Origin: Lacibacter cauensis
Lineage (GTDB): Bacteria; Bacteroidota; Bacteroidia; Chitinophagales; Chitinophagaceae
DNA: 64,000 nucleotides
Direction: 5' to 3'
Assembly (NCBI RefSeq): GCF_007830055.1
Contig: NZ_VLLE01000005.1
Location: 310,001-374,000 of the forward strand
Below are positions 16,649 to 25,495 of the stretch, piece after piece. The notes under the pieces are model-generated. The model did not search any database. It was not told where the DNA came from and saw nothing but the letters and a program-made list of their open reading frames with translations. Position 1 is the first letter of the stretch. Each line of letters begins with the position of its first letter. The position numbers and the translations under genes were made by a program.

Positions 16649-17152
16649 ATGAAGATCAACCTGAAATCAATATTTGGAAATAAAAGGACTTCGCCAGACA
16701 AGTCATCGGCTGAAAAGGTAGAAATTGTGCATGATAAGCATGTTGACTTTTACTACACTAACATTATCAATTCAATTATCCTCTACACTTTCGATGCAAC
16801 TAAGTTAGAAGAAATGGCTCCGATTTTGATTGAACCTTTAACTGAGTTGTATGAAGAACTTGAATATGCATTTACGCCTGTCTGTTTTGAAACGGTTTTT
16901 AGACTTGGAGTAATTGATAGTACGTTTAAAAATGAATTATTAGAATTTAAAAAAGAGGTAGATAATATTCCAGCAGAAATTTGGGATTGGGAATTTATTG
17001 ACAGCCACGAAACCTGGATAACTATACGAAACAAGGCTTATTTACTTCTAGAAAAACTCGGAGTAGCAAATCGGACTTACAATGACGACTTTACTACCAT
17101 TTATGATAATGAAGGAAATATTATCAGAAAGGGAAAAAACTTTGGCAAATAA
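16649..17152 (+). CDS. Hypothetical cytoplasmic protein
   Basis: No family is recognised. The 167-residue protein has no signal or membrane segment, is acidic, and appears mostly helical, with a glutamate-rich centre (LTELYEELEYAF) and aromatic residues in AEIWDWEFIDSHETW. The tail ends NEGNIIRKGKNFGK. Codon use is more AT-rich than in the neighbouring metabolic genes. The size, acidity and isolated location are like orphan immunity genes, but no toxin partner is present, so this remains a guess. A bidirectional terminator follows. Confidence 0.65.
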   Translation: MKINLKSIFGNKRTSPDKSSAEKVEIVHDKHVDFYYTNIINSIILYTFDATKLEEMAPILIEPLTELYEELEYAFTPVCFETVFRLGVIDSTFKNELLEFKKEVDNIPAEIWDWEFIDSHETWITIRNKAYLLLEKLGVANRTYNDDFTTIYDNEGNIIRKGKNFGK

Positions 17153-17213
17153 CTTTTTTGCATAAGTAAGGAGCGTACTTCTCAGAATGTAAGTCTTGTT
17201 TATCAAATTAATT

Positions 17214-17249
17214 AAAAAGCCGATGTTCGTTTACGAACACCGGCTTTTC
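17214..17249. terminator. Bidirectional terminator between the orphan gene and GH20
   Basis: AAAAGCCGATGTTCG and CGAACACCGGCTTTT pair around a TTTA loop with a single A-C mismatch; A-rich and T-rich flanks allow termination on both strands. It sits between the converging genes ending at 17152 and 17282. Confidence 0.8.
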
Positions 17250-17281
17250 TTGTGCCTTGATTTTTCTTGAATCTTGTGTCT

Positions 17282-18958
17282 TTATTTCTTTACTTCGACG
17301 GTTGACTTCGGATCGAAGAACGCCTTGCTGTAGTTTACGCCCCACATATCATAACGCTTGAACTGAACGAGCAAACGTTTTTCAAAATCAGCTGCATTGC
17401 GTTTGTCTTTCGCTGTCCACAATACTTCGCTTAAAGCGGCAATACGTGGAAAGATCATGTACTCCACTTTGCTGGTATTGTTCATGTATTCGGTCCAAAC
17501 GTTGGCCTGTGCACCACGCACATACTTCCACTGGCTTTCCGGTAACTCTTTCGGTATAGGTTCGTAGGTATATACTTTTTGTACCGTTGTAAAACCACCG
17601 ATGGTTACTGAATCTTCATTCGCTGTTTGCTTATGATCGAAATACATGTGGCTGCCCGGTGTCATAATCACATAATGATTTTCTTTTGCTGCAGCAATAC
17701 CACCTGCTTCACCACGCCAGCTCATCACCTGTGCATTCGGTGCTAAACCACCTTCCAGAATTTCATCCCAACCAATAATGGTTCTGCCTTTTGCATTCAG
17801 GTACTTTTCAATCCGCTGAATAAAATAGCTCTGCAGTTCATGCTCATCTTTCAGCTTCAGTTCTTTCATGCGCTTCTGGCAATTGGGGCATTGCTTCCAA
17901 TGTGTTTTGGGGCATTCGTCGCCACCAATATGCACATATTTCGATGGGAAGAGTGCAATCGTTTCATCCAATACATTTTCCAGGAACTTGAATGTTTCTT
18001 CTTTACCTGCACAGAACACATCATCAAACACGCCCCATGTTTCCTGTACAAATTTTACACGGCCCTGTTGTGCTTCCTGCACCGTTTTCAACGAAACCAT
18101 GTTTAACGGAATCGCTGTTGTTCTGTTGGGGAAACAGCTCAACCATGGATAGGCAGCAATCGCCGCACTGCTGTGACCGGGCAACTCAATTTCCGGAACT
18201 ACTTCTACAAAACGGCTTTTTGCATAAGCTACTACTTCTTTAATTTCTTCCTGTGTATAATATCCTTCGTGTGGTTTGTTGTCGTTGCCTTTACTGCCCG
18301 GATAACGACCAATGAGCGTACCATTGCGTTTGCTGCCAATGCTTGTTAACTCCGGATATTTTTTGATCTCAATACGCCAGCCCTGGTCTTCGGTTAAATG
18401 CCAATGAAACACATTGAGTTTATGCAAGGCTAAATAATCAATATACTTTTTAATAAATGCAACAGGCTCGTAGTGGCGACCAACGTCGAGGTGCATACCA
18501 CGGTATTCGAAACGGGCTTTGTCAAAAATTTCTACATACGGAATTGCAGCTGCATCTGTTTGTGCAACAGGCAACAACTGAATTAATGATTGCATGGCAT
18601 GAAAAGCCGACTCGTTAAAATTGGCTTCAATACGCACACCGCTCTTTGTAACGTTTAAACGATAAGCTAAACCTCCGCCGGTAGGCATACGGGTAGAAAC
18701 AAGGTTAATATCAGCCTTGCCTTTTGTTACCACAACTTCGGTGTTGTAATACTTTTTCATGTAATCGGCAAAGTAGTTGAACACAGCATCTGCTTCTTCG
18801 CTTTTCGGGAAGTTGCTGCTCCACGTGATTTTCTTTTTCAAGGCATAGGTGCCGGTTTGTGTTTGCTTCACTTCGAGCGGCTGCGGAATAATGTTGATGT
18901 TCTGTGCCGAAACTCCAAGTGTGCAACACGCAAGCATGATCGATAAAAACCTTTTCAT
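17282..18958 (-). CDS. Beta-N-acetylhexosaminidase, GH20
   Basis: The 558-residue secreted enzyme has a signal peptide ending near VSA-Q. An N-terminal GH20b domain (about 20-145, IIPQPLEVKQTQTGTYAL) precedes the catalytic barrel, which starts at FEYRGMHLDVGRHY. The catalytic pair D347-E348 lies in HIGGDECPKTHWKQC, and substrate contacts FHWHLTEDQGWRIEI (184-198) and the Trp sites near VMSWRGEAGG are present. It removes terminal GlcNAc or GalNAc from chitin oligosaccharides, glycans or wall fragments, probably in the periplasm. It lies 42 bases after the CocE-like gene on the same strand, so the two may be co-transcribed. Confidence 0.95.
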   Translation of the reverse strand: MKRFLSIMLACCTLGVSAQNINIIPQPLEVKQTQTGTYALKKKITWSSNFPKSEEADAVFNYFADYMKKYYNTEVVVTKGKADINLVSTRMPTGGGLAYRLNVTKSGVRIEANFNESAFHAMQSLIQLLPVAQTDAAAIPYVEIFDKARFEYRGMHLDVGRHYEPVAFIKKYIDYLALHKLNVFHWHLTEDQGWRIEIKKYPELTSIGSKRNGTLIGRYPGSKGNDNKPHEGYYTQEEIKEVVAYAKSRFVEVVPEIELPGHSSAAIAAYPWLSCFPNRTTAIPLNMVSLKTVQEAQQGRVKFVQETWGVFDDVFCAGKEETFKFLENVLDETIALFPSKYVHIGGDECPKTHWKQCPNCQKRMKELKLKDEHELQSYFIQRIEKYLNAKGRTIIGWDEILEGGLAPNAQVMSWRGEAGGIAAAKENHYVIMTPGSHMYFDHKQTANEDSVTIGGFTTVQKVYTYEPIPKELPESQWKYVRGAQANVWTEYMNNTSKVEYMIFPRIAALSEVLWTAKDKRNAADFEKRLLVQFKRYDMWGVNYSKAFFDPKSTVEVKK

Positions 18959-19000
18959 CTGCTGGTTTGTTTTTTGTTTATAAGAGTAAATAGTTGACGT

Positions 19001-20893
19001 TTATTTCAAAACAGGCAGCACAATACTCGAACTGTTTTTTGCATCGTGCCAGATACTGATTTTGCTTTTGATATAATCTTTTGCATCGGCTTCATAAATA
19101 TTTACAAACTGCTGCGGGTTACGATCCACCAACGGGAACCAGCTGCTTTGTATCTGTATCATAATGCGATGACCTTTTTGGAAAGTATGTGCCACATCAG
19201 GCAACTCAAATTTCACCTTCTCTACTTTGTTGGGTGTAAACGCCTGTGGCTTTTCAAAACTGTTGCGGAAACGTCCACGCATTACTTCGCCACGTACCAG
19301 CATTTGATAATCGCCCATGGGGTAAGAACCGCCGCCAAGTCTTCCTGCTGCTGTTGTTGTGCCGGGATAAGTAAAGTCGCTGGGGAATACGTCAATCAGC
19401 TTCACCACAAAATCGGCATCGGTTGTAGAAATGCTCGTGAGCAGATCGGCAATCACTGTTCCTGCAAGTGTAACATCATCTGTTAATACATCGGTTTGAA
19501 AACTCAATACATCTGTACGGCGGTTGGCAAAACGTTGGTCATCGGTCATGTATGCAATGGTTCTGCTGAAGTGTACATCTTCGGTATAAGGAACCGGCTT
19601 TGCAGGATCGCTGATATACTCTGTTGCACTTTTTGCAACCGTTGGTTTGTTCCAGCTCAATGCACCGTTTGGTTGCAGATACATCGGCGTCATTTGTACA
19701 TTGGCTGCGGGCCATTGTGCAAAGTTGCGCCACTTGTTTTCGCCGGTGAAGAAGATCGTTGCTTCGGCTAATGATTCAACACTTGCTTTGCCTTCTAAAT
19801 GATGCATAAAGAACGGCAGTTCTATTTCGTTTTGATAATAGGTTGACGTATTGCTGCCGAATTTCACATTGCCTAAACTGCTGCCATCGCCACGGCTCCA
19901 TTGTCCGTGATACCAGGGCCCCATTACAATACGGTTGTTGTTCTTTGCTTTCTTTTCAATGGCTTCGTAAGTGCGCCAAGCACCAAAACAATCTTCTGCA
20001 TCAAACAAGCCTCCAACAACCAATGTTGCCGTATGTGTCGGCACATGATCAACAAAGTTGCGGATGTTGCGGGCCTTCCACCAATCATCGTAGTTGGGAT
20101 GTTTGTACATCTCCTGCCAGAATGCAATACTGTCGCCTAATAATTTTGCCAGTTGCTTGGTACTTCCTGCTTCTAAATAAAACTTGTACGCATCACGTGT
20201 TGGGAAATTAAAACCGGGCGAACCAACTGTTGTAGGCTTGGGGCGTGGTTTACCAAACGAAGAATAGAATGCAAAACCATCCATTTGAAAAAAGGCACCG
20301 TTGTGATGGAAATCATCGCCCATGAACCAATCGGTAACAGGCGCCTGCGGACTAACGGCCACGAGTGAGGGATGATTACTCAACGCTGCAATGGTAGAGT
20401 AGAAGCCGGGATAAGAAATACCGAAGATGCCGACCTTCTTATTGTTGTTGGGAATATTTTTTACGAGCCAGTCGATGGCATCGTACGTATCACTTGCTTC
20501 ATCAAATTCAATTCCTTTTTTGTTGGGATTGAAAGGACGAACATCCACAAACTCTCCTTCACTCATCCAGCGGCCACGTACATCCTGCAGTACAATGATG
20601 TAATTGCGGCGCATGTAATAGCGCCAATGGTTATCCCAAAATGCACGGAAATTATTTTCGCCGTAAGGTGCACAGGAATACGGTGTGCGGTTCATTAAGA
20701 TGGGATGTTGTTCGCTGTTATTTTTTGGAATGTACACAGCGGTAAACAACTTGATGCCGTCACGCATCGGGATCATGATTTCTTTTTTGATGTAGTTATC
20801 CCTGATCCACGCCGAATCCTGTTGATTGAGCGTTTGTGCAAAAACGGATGCTAAAAAAAATAAAAGTAAAATGGTTGAAAAGAGCTTTCTCAT
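19001..20893 (-). CDS. CocE/NonD family hydrolase (S15-type peptidase/acylase)
   Basis: The 630-residue product has a signal peptide ending near VFAQ. The alpha/beta hydrolase domain shows the nucleophile S160 in VGIFGISYPGFYS and oxyanion region YIIVLQDVRGRWMSEGEF (98-115). A helical cap follows, and a C-terminal jelly-roll domain (about 400-630, LPDVAHTFQKGHRIMIQIQSSWFPLVDRNPQ) is typical of the X-Pro dipeptidyl-peptidase and CocE group. Members hydrolyse acyl-amide or ester bonds of peptides, cephalosporin-like or glutaryl substrates; the substrate here cannot be told. Likely periplasmic. Confidence 0.9.
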   Translation of the reverse strand: MRKLFSTILLLFFLASVFAQTLNQQDSAWIRDNYIKKEIMIPMRDGIKLFTAVYIPKNNSEQHPILMNRTPYSCAPYGENNFRAFWDNHWRYYMRRNYIIVLQDVRGRWMSEGEFVDVRPFNPNKKGIEFDEASDTYDAIDWLVKNIPNNNKKVGIFGISYPGFYSTIAALSNHPSLVAVSPQAPVTDWFMGDDFHHNGAFFQMDGFAFYSSFGKPRPKPTTVGSPGFNFPTRDAYKFYLEAGSTKQLAKLLGDSIAFWQEMYKHPNYDDWWKARNIRNFVDHVPTHTATLVVGGLFDAEDCFGAWRTYEAIEKKAKNNNRIVMGPWYHGQWSRGDGSSLGNVKFGSNTSTYYQNEIELPFFMHHLEGKASVESLAEATIFFTGENKWRNFAQWPAANVQMTPMYLQPNGALSWNKPTVAKSATEYISDPAKPVPYTEDVHFSRTIAYMTDDQRFANRRTDVLSFQTDVLTDDVTLAGTVIADLLTSISTTDADFVVKLIDVFPSDFTYPGTTTAAGRLGGGSYPMGDYQMLVRGEVMRGRFRNSFEKPQAFTPNKVEKVKFELPDVAHTFQKGHRIMIQIQSSWFPLVDRNPQQFVNIYEADAKDYIKSKISIWHDAKNSSSIVLPVLK

Positions 20894-20999
20894 GCCGGAA
20901 ACATTTAGGAGCGAAAGTTATTGATTTTGGGCGAAAGCAGTTTAGCCGTTGCTGTATTGTGCACAAACGGTTGCATGCAGTATTTAATCTGGCTGCGCT

Positions 21000-21575
21000 T
21001 TAATTGAGCGAAGCTGTTCCGGCACTGAAAGGTTGATCGGCAATCATATTCCACTTGCCCGGACTTAATTTGAGCAGTGAGATTTTTGAAGCAGTAAATG
21101 CTTCGTCAAAGTGCAGTTTTGCGAAATGCGCCCATGCTTTGTTGAAGTCGCCGGGTTTAATATCACGGTTGGCAATGGTTACATGCGGATGAAACGGACG
21201 ATCGTCGGGTTGAATGCTGTTGTGAAACGGAATAATAAAATGATCTTCTGTAGCCTTGCGCAAACTGCCCAGCAAATGATTTTCTTCAACCGATGCAAAA
21301 ATGACTTTGTTGCCAAAGTGCCCAAAGTGTTTCAAGTGAACAGTGAAAGGTTGAATGGATGTGACAAATGTATGCAAGGTTTCTATGAGCAATTGTTCCT
21401 GTCCATTTGCTAACCAAAACGGTGGAATGAGTGTGATGTGTGCTGCTGATTTTAAGGCAACGGTACAGCCAAACCGTTCACGCATCCATACTTTGTGTGC
21501 CTGTATTTTGCTGTCAATTTCAGGTGAACAAAGTACAGCGATGTAAAACATGCTATGTGTTGTTGCTTGGTTCAT
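21000..21575 (-). CDS. 2H phosphoesterase, 2'-5' RNA ligase-like
   Basis: The 191-residue cytoplasmic protein has both signature tetrapeptides of the 2H superfamily: H46-x-T48 in SAAHITLIPPF and H131-x-T133 in PHVTIANRD. Spacing (about 85 residues) fits LigT/ThpR-like proteins, which act as 2',3'-cyclic phosphodiesterases on RNA ends. Physiological substrate is unknown for most members. It stands 106 bases upstream of the CocE-like gene and is preceded by an inverted repeat element. Confidence 0.88.
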   Translation of the reverse strand: MNQATTHSMFYIAVLCSPEIDSKIQAHKVWMRERFGCTVALKSAAHITLIPPFWLANGQEQLLIETLHTFVTSIQPFTVHLKHFGHFGNKVIFASVEENHLLGSLRKATEDHFIIPFHNSIQPDDRPFHPHVTIANRDIKPGDFNKAWAHFAKLHFDEAFTASKISLLKLSPGKWNMIADQPFSAGTASLN

Positions 21576-21589
21576 GTTTTAATGCAGTA

Positions 21590-21690
21590 GCCGCAAAGGC
21601 ACAAAGGCTCAAGGGAGCACGAAGAAAAAAATAGTGGCTTTTTCCTTTGTTTCTTCTTTGTGTTTCTTCCTGTCTTTGTGTCTTAGTGGC
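21590..21690. repeat. CACAAAG-type inverted repeat element
   Basis: GCCGCAAAGGCACAAAGGC (21590-21608) is an imperfect inverted match (14 of 19) to GTCTTTGTGTCTTAGTGGC (21672-21690); the core between is rich in CTTTGTTTCTT. It fills the gap between the NRAMP gene end and the 2H phosphoesterase start. Elements of this look recur in many unrelated bacterial genomes (recalled, not checked). Confidence 0.65.
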
Positions 21691-21698
21691 AAAATTAT

Positions 21699-22895
21699 TT
21701 AAAACAACTTTGGTATTTCGTTGATGCAGGTAACAATGCTCATCCACAACATCACCGCTACTACCAGCCATCCGCTCCACAACAACCATTGCGGATGTTT
21801 ATAGCCGGGTAATTCTTTTTTCATCATAATCCATAACATTAAACCCAGCGAGAACGGCAGAATAAAACCATTGAGTGTGCCTACAATTACGAGAATGAGA
21901 ACAGGCTTGCCCCATGCTAAGAAAATACAAGTGGATAACAGGATAAAGCTGATGATAACAATACGTTGCTGTTTTTCAAAAAAAGGATGCAGGGTTTTTA
22001 AAAAGCTCACCGATGTAAAGGCCGAGCCAACAACAGATGTAATGGCTGCACTCCATAGTACAATACCAAACAGTTTATAACCGATCGTACCCAATGCCGA
22101 TTGAAAGACAGAAGCAGCAGGATTAGCTGCATCAAGTTGTGCGCCATGTTGCAATACACCCAACACTGCAAGAAATAATAAAATGCGCATACAGGCTGTA
22201 AGGATAATGCCTGTTACTGCACTGCGTTTCACTTCGGGTAAAGAAGGAATACCTGCTTTGTTTTCGAGTAAACGATGGGCGCCTGCAAACGTAATATAGC
22301 CACCCACCGTGCCGCCTACCAATGTAACAATGGAGGTGAAGTTGATGGTTGAAGGGATTATTGTACGATGCACCACTTCTCCCATGGCAGGCTGTGCAAA
22401 AAATACAACGTAGAGCATTAAACCCAGCATCACAAAGCCCAGCACTTTTACAAACAGGTCCATGGCTTTGGCAATATCTTTCGACAGGAATAGTACAACT
22501 GCAATGACCGCACTGATGATGCTGCCTGTATCCACACTTATCGGGAAAAGAATATTCAGTCCAAGCCCAGCACCGGAGATGTTGCCGATGTTAAACGCCA
22601 ATCCGCCTAAACAAATAAGCACTGTTAACACATGACCGCTGCCGGGTAACACTTCATTGGCCAGTTCACTTCCACGTTTGTTGTTAGCCGTTAGTATTTG
22701 CCAGATGTTGAGTTGTGCAACAATATCGATAAGTACAGAAACGAGAATCACAAAACCCATGCTGGCCATCAGCTGTTGGGTAAACACCGTGGTTTGTGTA
22801 AGAAAGCCGGGGCCAATGGCAGAAGTTGCCATGAGGAATGCAGCACCAATGCCGGCACTGTTTACAATTCTTTTATGCGACGGGTTTGATGTCAA
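21699..22895 (-). CDS. NRAMP-fold transporter of the 5-oxoproline cluster (YcsG-like)
   Basis: The 398-residue protein has about eleven membrane segments in LeuT/NRAMP order. The TM1 motif that binds metal in true NRAMPs (DPGN) reads G28-P-G-F31 here (SAIGPGFLTQ), and the TM6 region reads YITFAGAHRLLE, without the usual M-P-H motif. This suggests a substrate other than Mn2+ or Fe2+. It follows pxpA, with a 23-base overlap if the TTG at 22895 is the start, and the same set (pxpA, pxpB, pxpC, ycsG) is known in Bacillus. The natural inference is uptake of 5-oxoproline or a related compound. The start is uncertain because no ATG precedes TM1. Confidence 0.87.
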   Translation of the reverse strand: MTSNPSHKRIVNSAGIGAAFLMATSAIGPGFLTQTTVFTQQLMASMGFVILVSVLIDIVAQLNIWQILTANNKRGSELANEVLPGSGHVLTVLICLGGLAFNIGNISGAGLGLNILFPISVDTGSIISAVIAVVLFLSKDIAKAMDLFVKVLGFVMLGLMLYVVFFAQPAMGEVVHRTIIPSTINFTSIVTLVGGTVGGYITFAGAHRLLENKAGIPSLPEVKRSAVTGIILTACMRILLFLAVLGVLQHGAQLDAANPAASVFQSALGTIGYKLFGIVLWSAAITSVVGSAFTSVSFLKTLHPFFEKQQRIVIISFILLSTCIFLAWGKPVLILVIVGTLNGFILPFSLGLMLWIMMKKELPGYKHPQWLLWSGWLVVAVMLWMSIVTCINEIPKLF

Positions 22896-23616
22896 CCTGG
22901 TTTTGTTTTAAGTTTTCAACAATGGCTTTGCAAAAGTCCACTGCATGTTTGCCGTCGCCATGCAAACAAATCGTATCGGCAACAACAGGAATCGTTTTAC
23001 CGGAAGTACTCATTACTGTCTGTTGTCGTATCATCCGCAACGCCTGTTCAACAGCTGCATCAATTGATTCGATCAATGCATCGGGTTGGGAGCGGGGCGT
23101 TAAGCTGCCCTCATCGGTATACGTACGATCGGCAAATACTTCGTTGGCTGTTTGCAAACCTTTTTGTTTGGCGATGCTGATGGATAAACTGCCGCTTAAA
23201 CCAAACAGTACAAGTGATGGATTAAACAGCGACACAGCTTCTGCAACAGCTGCAGCAACAGTACTGACTTTTGCCGCTTGATTGTACAGTGCTCCGTGTG
23301 GCTTTACATGTTTCAGTACAGCACCCATTTGCTTTGCCGTATCATCGATCAGCTGCAGTTGTGTTGTAACAAGCGCTATGATTTCTGCTGTTGATTTGTG
23401 CATTTCTGTTCTGCCGAAATTTTCTTTGTCGGGCCACGATGGGTGTGCACCGATATTGACATTGTGTTGCAGACATAATGCAATCGTCCGCTTCATCGTG
23501 TCCATATCGCCTGCATGATAACCACAGGCAATGTTGGCACTGCTGATGAGCGGAATGATCTGTGCATCAGTTGCAAGACCTTCGCCTAAATCGCAATTCA
23601 GATCAATTGATTTCAT
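22873..23616 (-). CDS. pxpA: 5-oxoprolinase subunit PxpA (LamB/YcsF family)
   Basis: The ATG at 23616 (residue four of the longest frame) puts the signature SIDLNCDLGEG at the very N-terminus, as in the family. The 247-residue barrel-like protein shows SSANIACGYHAGD, NIGAHPSWPDKENFGR, HVKPHGALYN, the EVFADRTYTDEGSLTPRSQP block and ICLHGD, all metal or substrate positions of PxpA. With PxpB and PxpC it opens 5-oxo-L-proline to glutamate using ATP. It lies 54 bases after the fused pxpBC gene and overlaps the transporter gene. Confidence 0.95.
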   Translation of the reverse strand: MKSIDLNCDLGEGLATDAQIIPLISSANIACGYHAGDMDTMKRTIALCLQHNVNIGAHPSWPDKENFGRTEMHKSTAEIIALVTTQLQLIDDTAKQMGAVLKHVKPHGALYNQAAKVSTVAAAVAEAVSLFNPSLVLFGLSGSLSISIAKQKGLQTANEVFADRTYTDEGSLTPRSQPDALIESIDAAVEQALRMIRQQTVMSTSGKTIPVVADTICLHGDGKHAVDFCKAIVENLKQNQVDIKPVA

Positions 23617-23670
23617 ATTGCACATTGGTCGGCACGGTCGCAGTCCGTCAGACCCTTTTTTAATGATGAT

Positions 23671-25419
23671 TTATTTAACCAGTGAAGCTAATGCATCCTG
23701 CACCCGTTTCAATTCTTCTGCACGTTTCATGTACAATGCTTCCGCTTCCTGTAAACTTACAATTTGAAATTGAATTGCATCACCCGGTTTCTTTTGCGCC
23801 AGTAACGAAAGATCGGCAGCGCACACCTGTGCAATGCGTGGATAGCCGCCTACGGTTTGTGCATCGGCCATGAGTATGATCATTTCTCCAGACGATGTTA
23901 GCTGTACGGTTCCCTGCGTTACAGGTGATGAAACAATATCGCAGGACTGGTTGGTTTGAAGTGTTTCCGTTTTCAAACGATAGCCCATGCGGTTACTTTG
24001 CTGTGTAACAGTAAATGCTTGTTGCGTAAAGTTGGATGAAGATGCATCGGTGAGATAATTCCATTCAGCGCCTTTCAATACACGGATTGTAGTGCCCCTC
24101 ATCGACTCATTTGATTGAAATAATTCAATTGTTGCACCTGCTTTTAACACCTGCAGTAACTGCTGTTGCAATTTGCTGTGTTTGTTTTTTTGAGCGAGAA
24201 TATCTGCTTTCTTCAAAGGCCGGCCATCAAAGCCGCCTGCTTTTATCAACAGATCGGTTGAACTGCTTTGCAGAAATTCATCGGCAGCAAAACCACCGGC
24301 AACGGCCATGTATAAACGAAAGCCGGGTAATTGTTGCCTGCAGTGTACAACCGTTCCTGCAGCAATAAATAATGGTTTGTGCAACGGCAATAGCTGTTGC
24401 TCTGTTTCGGGTTGTAAACCGCCTCCTGTAAAAGCAATGACTGTATCAGCAGTAAATACAAAGCGATGCGGTGATTGTGTTAACTCCAATACTGTTTCAT
24501 CTGCATCGTTCCCAACCAATACGTTTGCCAACTGTGCTGCAGAACTATCCATGGCGCCGCCTTTACTTACGCCGTATTGCAGGTAGCCGGTGCGTCCGGT
24601 ATCCTGCAGTGTGGTTAAGAAACCGCATTGTTCAACCTGTATGCTTGGTTTGTTGTCATCTGAAGTCTTTGTTAGATGAGTGATGTTGTTTTTTAATTCC
24701 CGTCCGACGGGGGCGTCTGACGTACTGTATTGTTCAAACTCATCTGGAGTAATAGGTTTGAATTGTACTTCATCACCTGCTTTCAACAAAAATGGATTTG
24801 TTCTGTGGCGATCAAATAACTGCAAGGGTGTACGGCCAATAATATTCCAGCCGCCGGGTGTTGCAAAAGGATAGATGCCTGTTTGTTCGCCTGCAATGGC
24901 AACAGAGCCGGGTGCAACTGCAAGCCGTGGTTGCTGTTTACGCTTTGTAACAATACGCTCATCTGTTTTACCCATGTACGGAAAACCGGGTGTAAAACCA
25001 AGCATGTACACATGATAAGTTTTGCTGCAATGCAGTTGAATCAACGCTTCTGTACTTAACCGTAAGTTGCCTGCCGTTTCTGCAAGATCGGGTGCAAAGT
25101 CCTCATTGTAACAAACAGGAATTTCTATTAGTTGCGTTGTTGTTGATGCGGTTGGGCTCTTTGCATTTGCAATAATATTCCTTACAGATTCTTCTACCGA
25201 TGCTGCAATGCTTGCAGCTGTTTGTTCCACTTCAACAGGATTGAAGTAAACAGCAAGTGTATTGTATGCAGGAACGGTTTCAACAAAGCCGAGAAAGGGA
25301 TTTTGTTCAATGCAATGCTTCGCCTGCATCAGTTGTTGATGCGTATGCACATCAATACTGTTACCAAACCTGAGCAGAATGGAAGATTCATTAACCGGAT
25401 GAACAGAGAAAAGTTGCAT
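23671..25419 (-). CDS. pxpBC: Fused 5-oxoprolinase subunits PxpB-PxpC
   Basis: One 582-residue frame contains both subunits that are separate in Bacillus and E. coli. PxpB (KipI-like) covers about 1-232, with LGFTPGFPYMG, LAVAPGSVAIAGEQTGIYP and PGGWNIIGRTP. PxpC (KipA-like) covers about 262-582, with GFLTTLQDTGRTGYLQYGVSKGG and the end block QVCAADLSLLAQKKPGDAIQF. They form the ATP-dependent cyclophilin-like catalytic core with PxpA. The linker between them (near TSDAPVGRE) is encoded by a copy of an otherwise intergenic palindromic repeat at 24700-24722. First gene of the pxpBC-pxpA-transporter unit. Confidence 0.94.
   Translation of the reverse strand: MQLFSVHPVNESSILLRFGNSIDVHTHQQLMQAKHCIEQNPFLGFVETVPAYNTLAVYFNPVEVEQTAASIAASVEESVRNIIANAKSPTASTTTQLIEIPVCYNEDFAPDLAETAGNLRLSTEALIQLHCSKTYHVYMLGFTPGFPYMGKTDERIVTKRKQQPRLAVAPGSVAIAGEQTGIYPFATPGGWNIIGRTPLQLFDRHRTNPFLLKAGDEVQFKPITPDEFEQYSTSDAPVGRELKNNITHLTKTSDDNKPSIQVEQCGFLTTLQDTGRTGYLQYGVSKGGAMDSSAAQLANVLVGNDADETVLELTQSPHRFVFTADTVIAFTGGGLQPETEQQLLPLHKPLFIAAGTVVHCRQQLPGFRLYMAVAGGFAADEFLQSSSTDLLIKAGGFDGRPLKKADILAQKNKHSKLQQQLLQVLKAGATIELFQSNESMRGTTIRVLKGAEWNYLTDASSSNFTQQAFTVTQQSNRMGYRLKTETLQTNQSCDIVSSPVTQGTVQLTSSGEMIILMADAQTVGGYPRIAQVCAADLSLLAQKKPGDAIQFQIVSLQEAEALYMKRAEELKRVQDALASLVK
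24700..24722. repeat. Palindromic repeat inside the PxpB-PxpC linker
   Basis: This 23-base block matches 36263-36285 in the gap after hmuV at 19 of 23 positions, and both consist of two CGTCnGACG-like arms. In the pxpBC reading frame it encodes roughly TSDAPVGR between the two enzyme domains. A shorter related piece (GTCCGTCAGAC) lies at 23643-23653 between pxpBC and pxpA. Confidence 0.7.
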
Positions 25420-25440
25420 ACCTGCTCAAAATACAAACTA

Positions 25441-25469
25441 AACAAAAACGCTCCTTTGCAGGAGCGTTT
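25441..25469 (-). terminator. Terminator after pyk
   Basis: AAACGCTCCT (25446-25455) and AGGAGCGTTT (25460-25469) make a perfect ten-pair stem with a four-base loop. Read on the minus strand it follows the pyk stop by 26 bases and is followed by a T-rich run. It separates pyk from the downstream pxpBC unit on the same strand. Confidence 0.85.
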
Positions 25470-25495
25470 CTTTATTTTTTGCTGTTGAAATGAAA

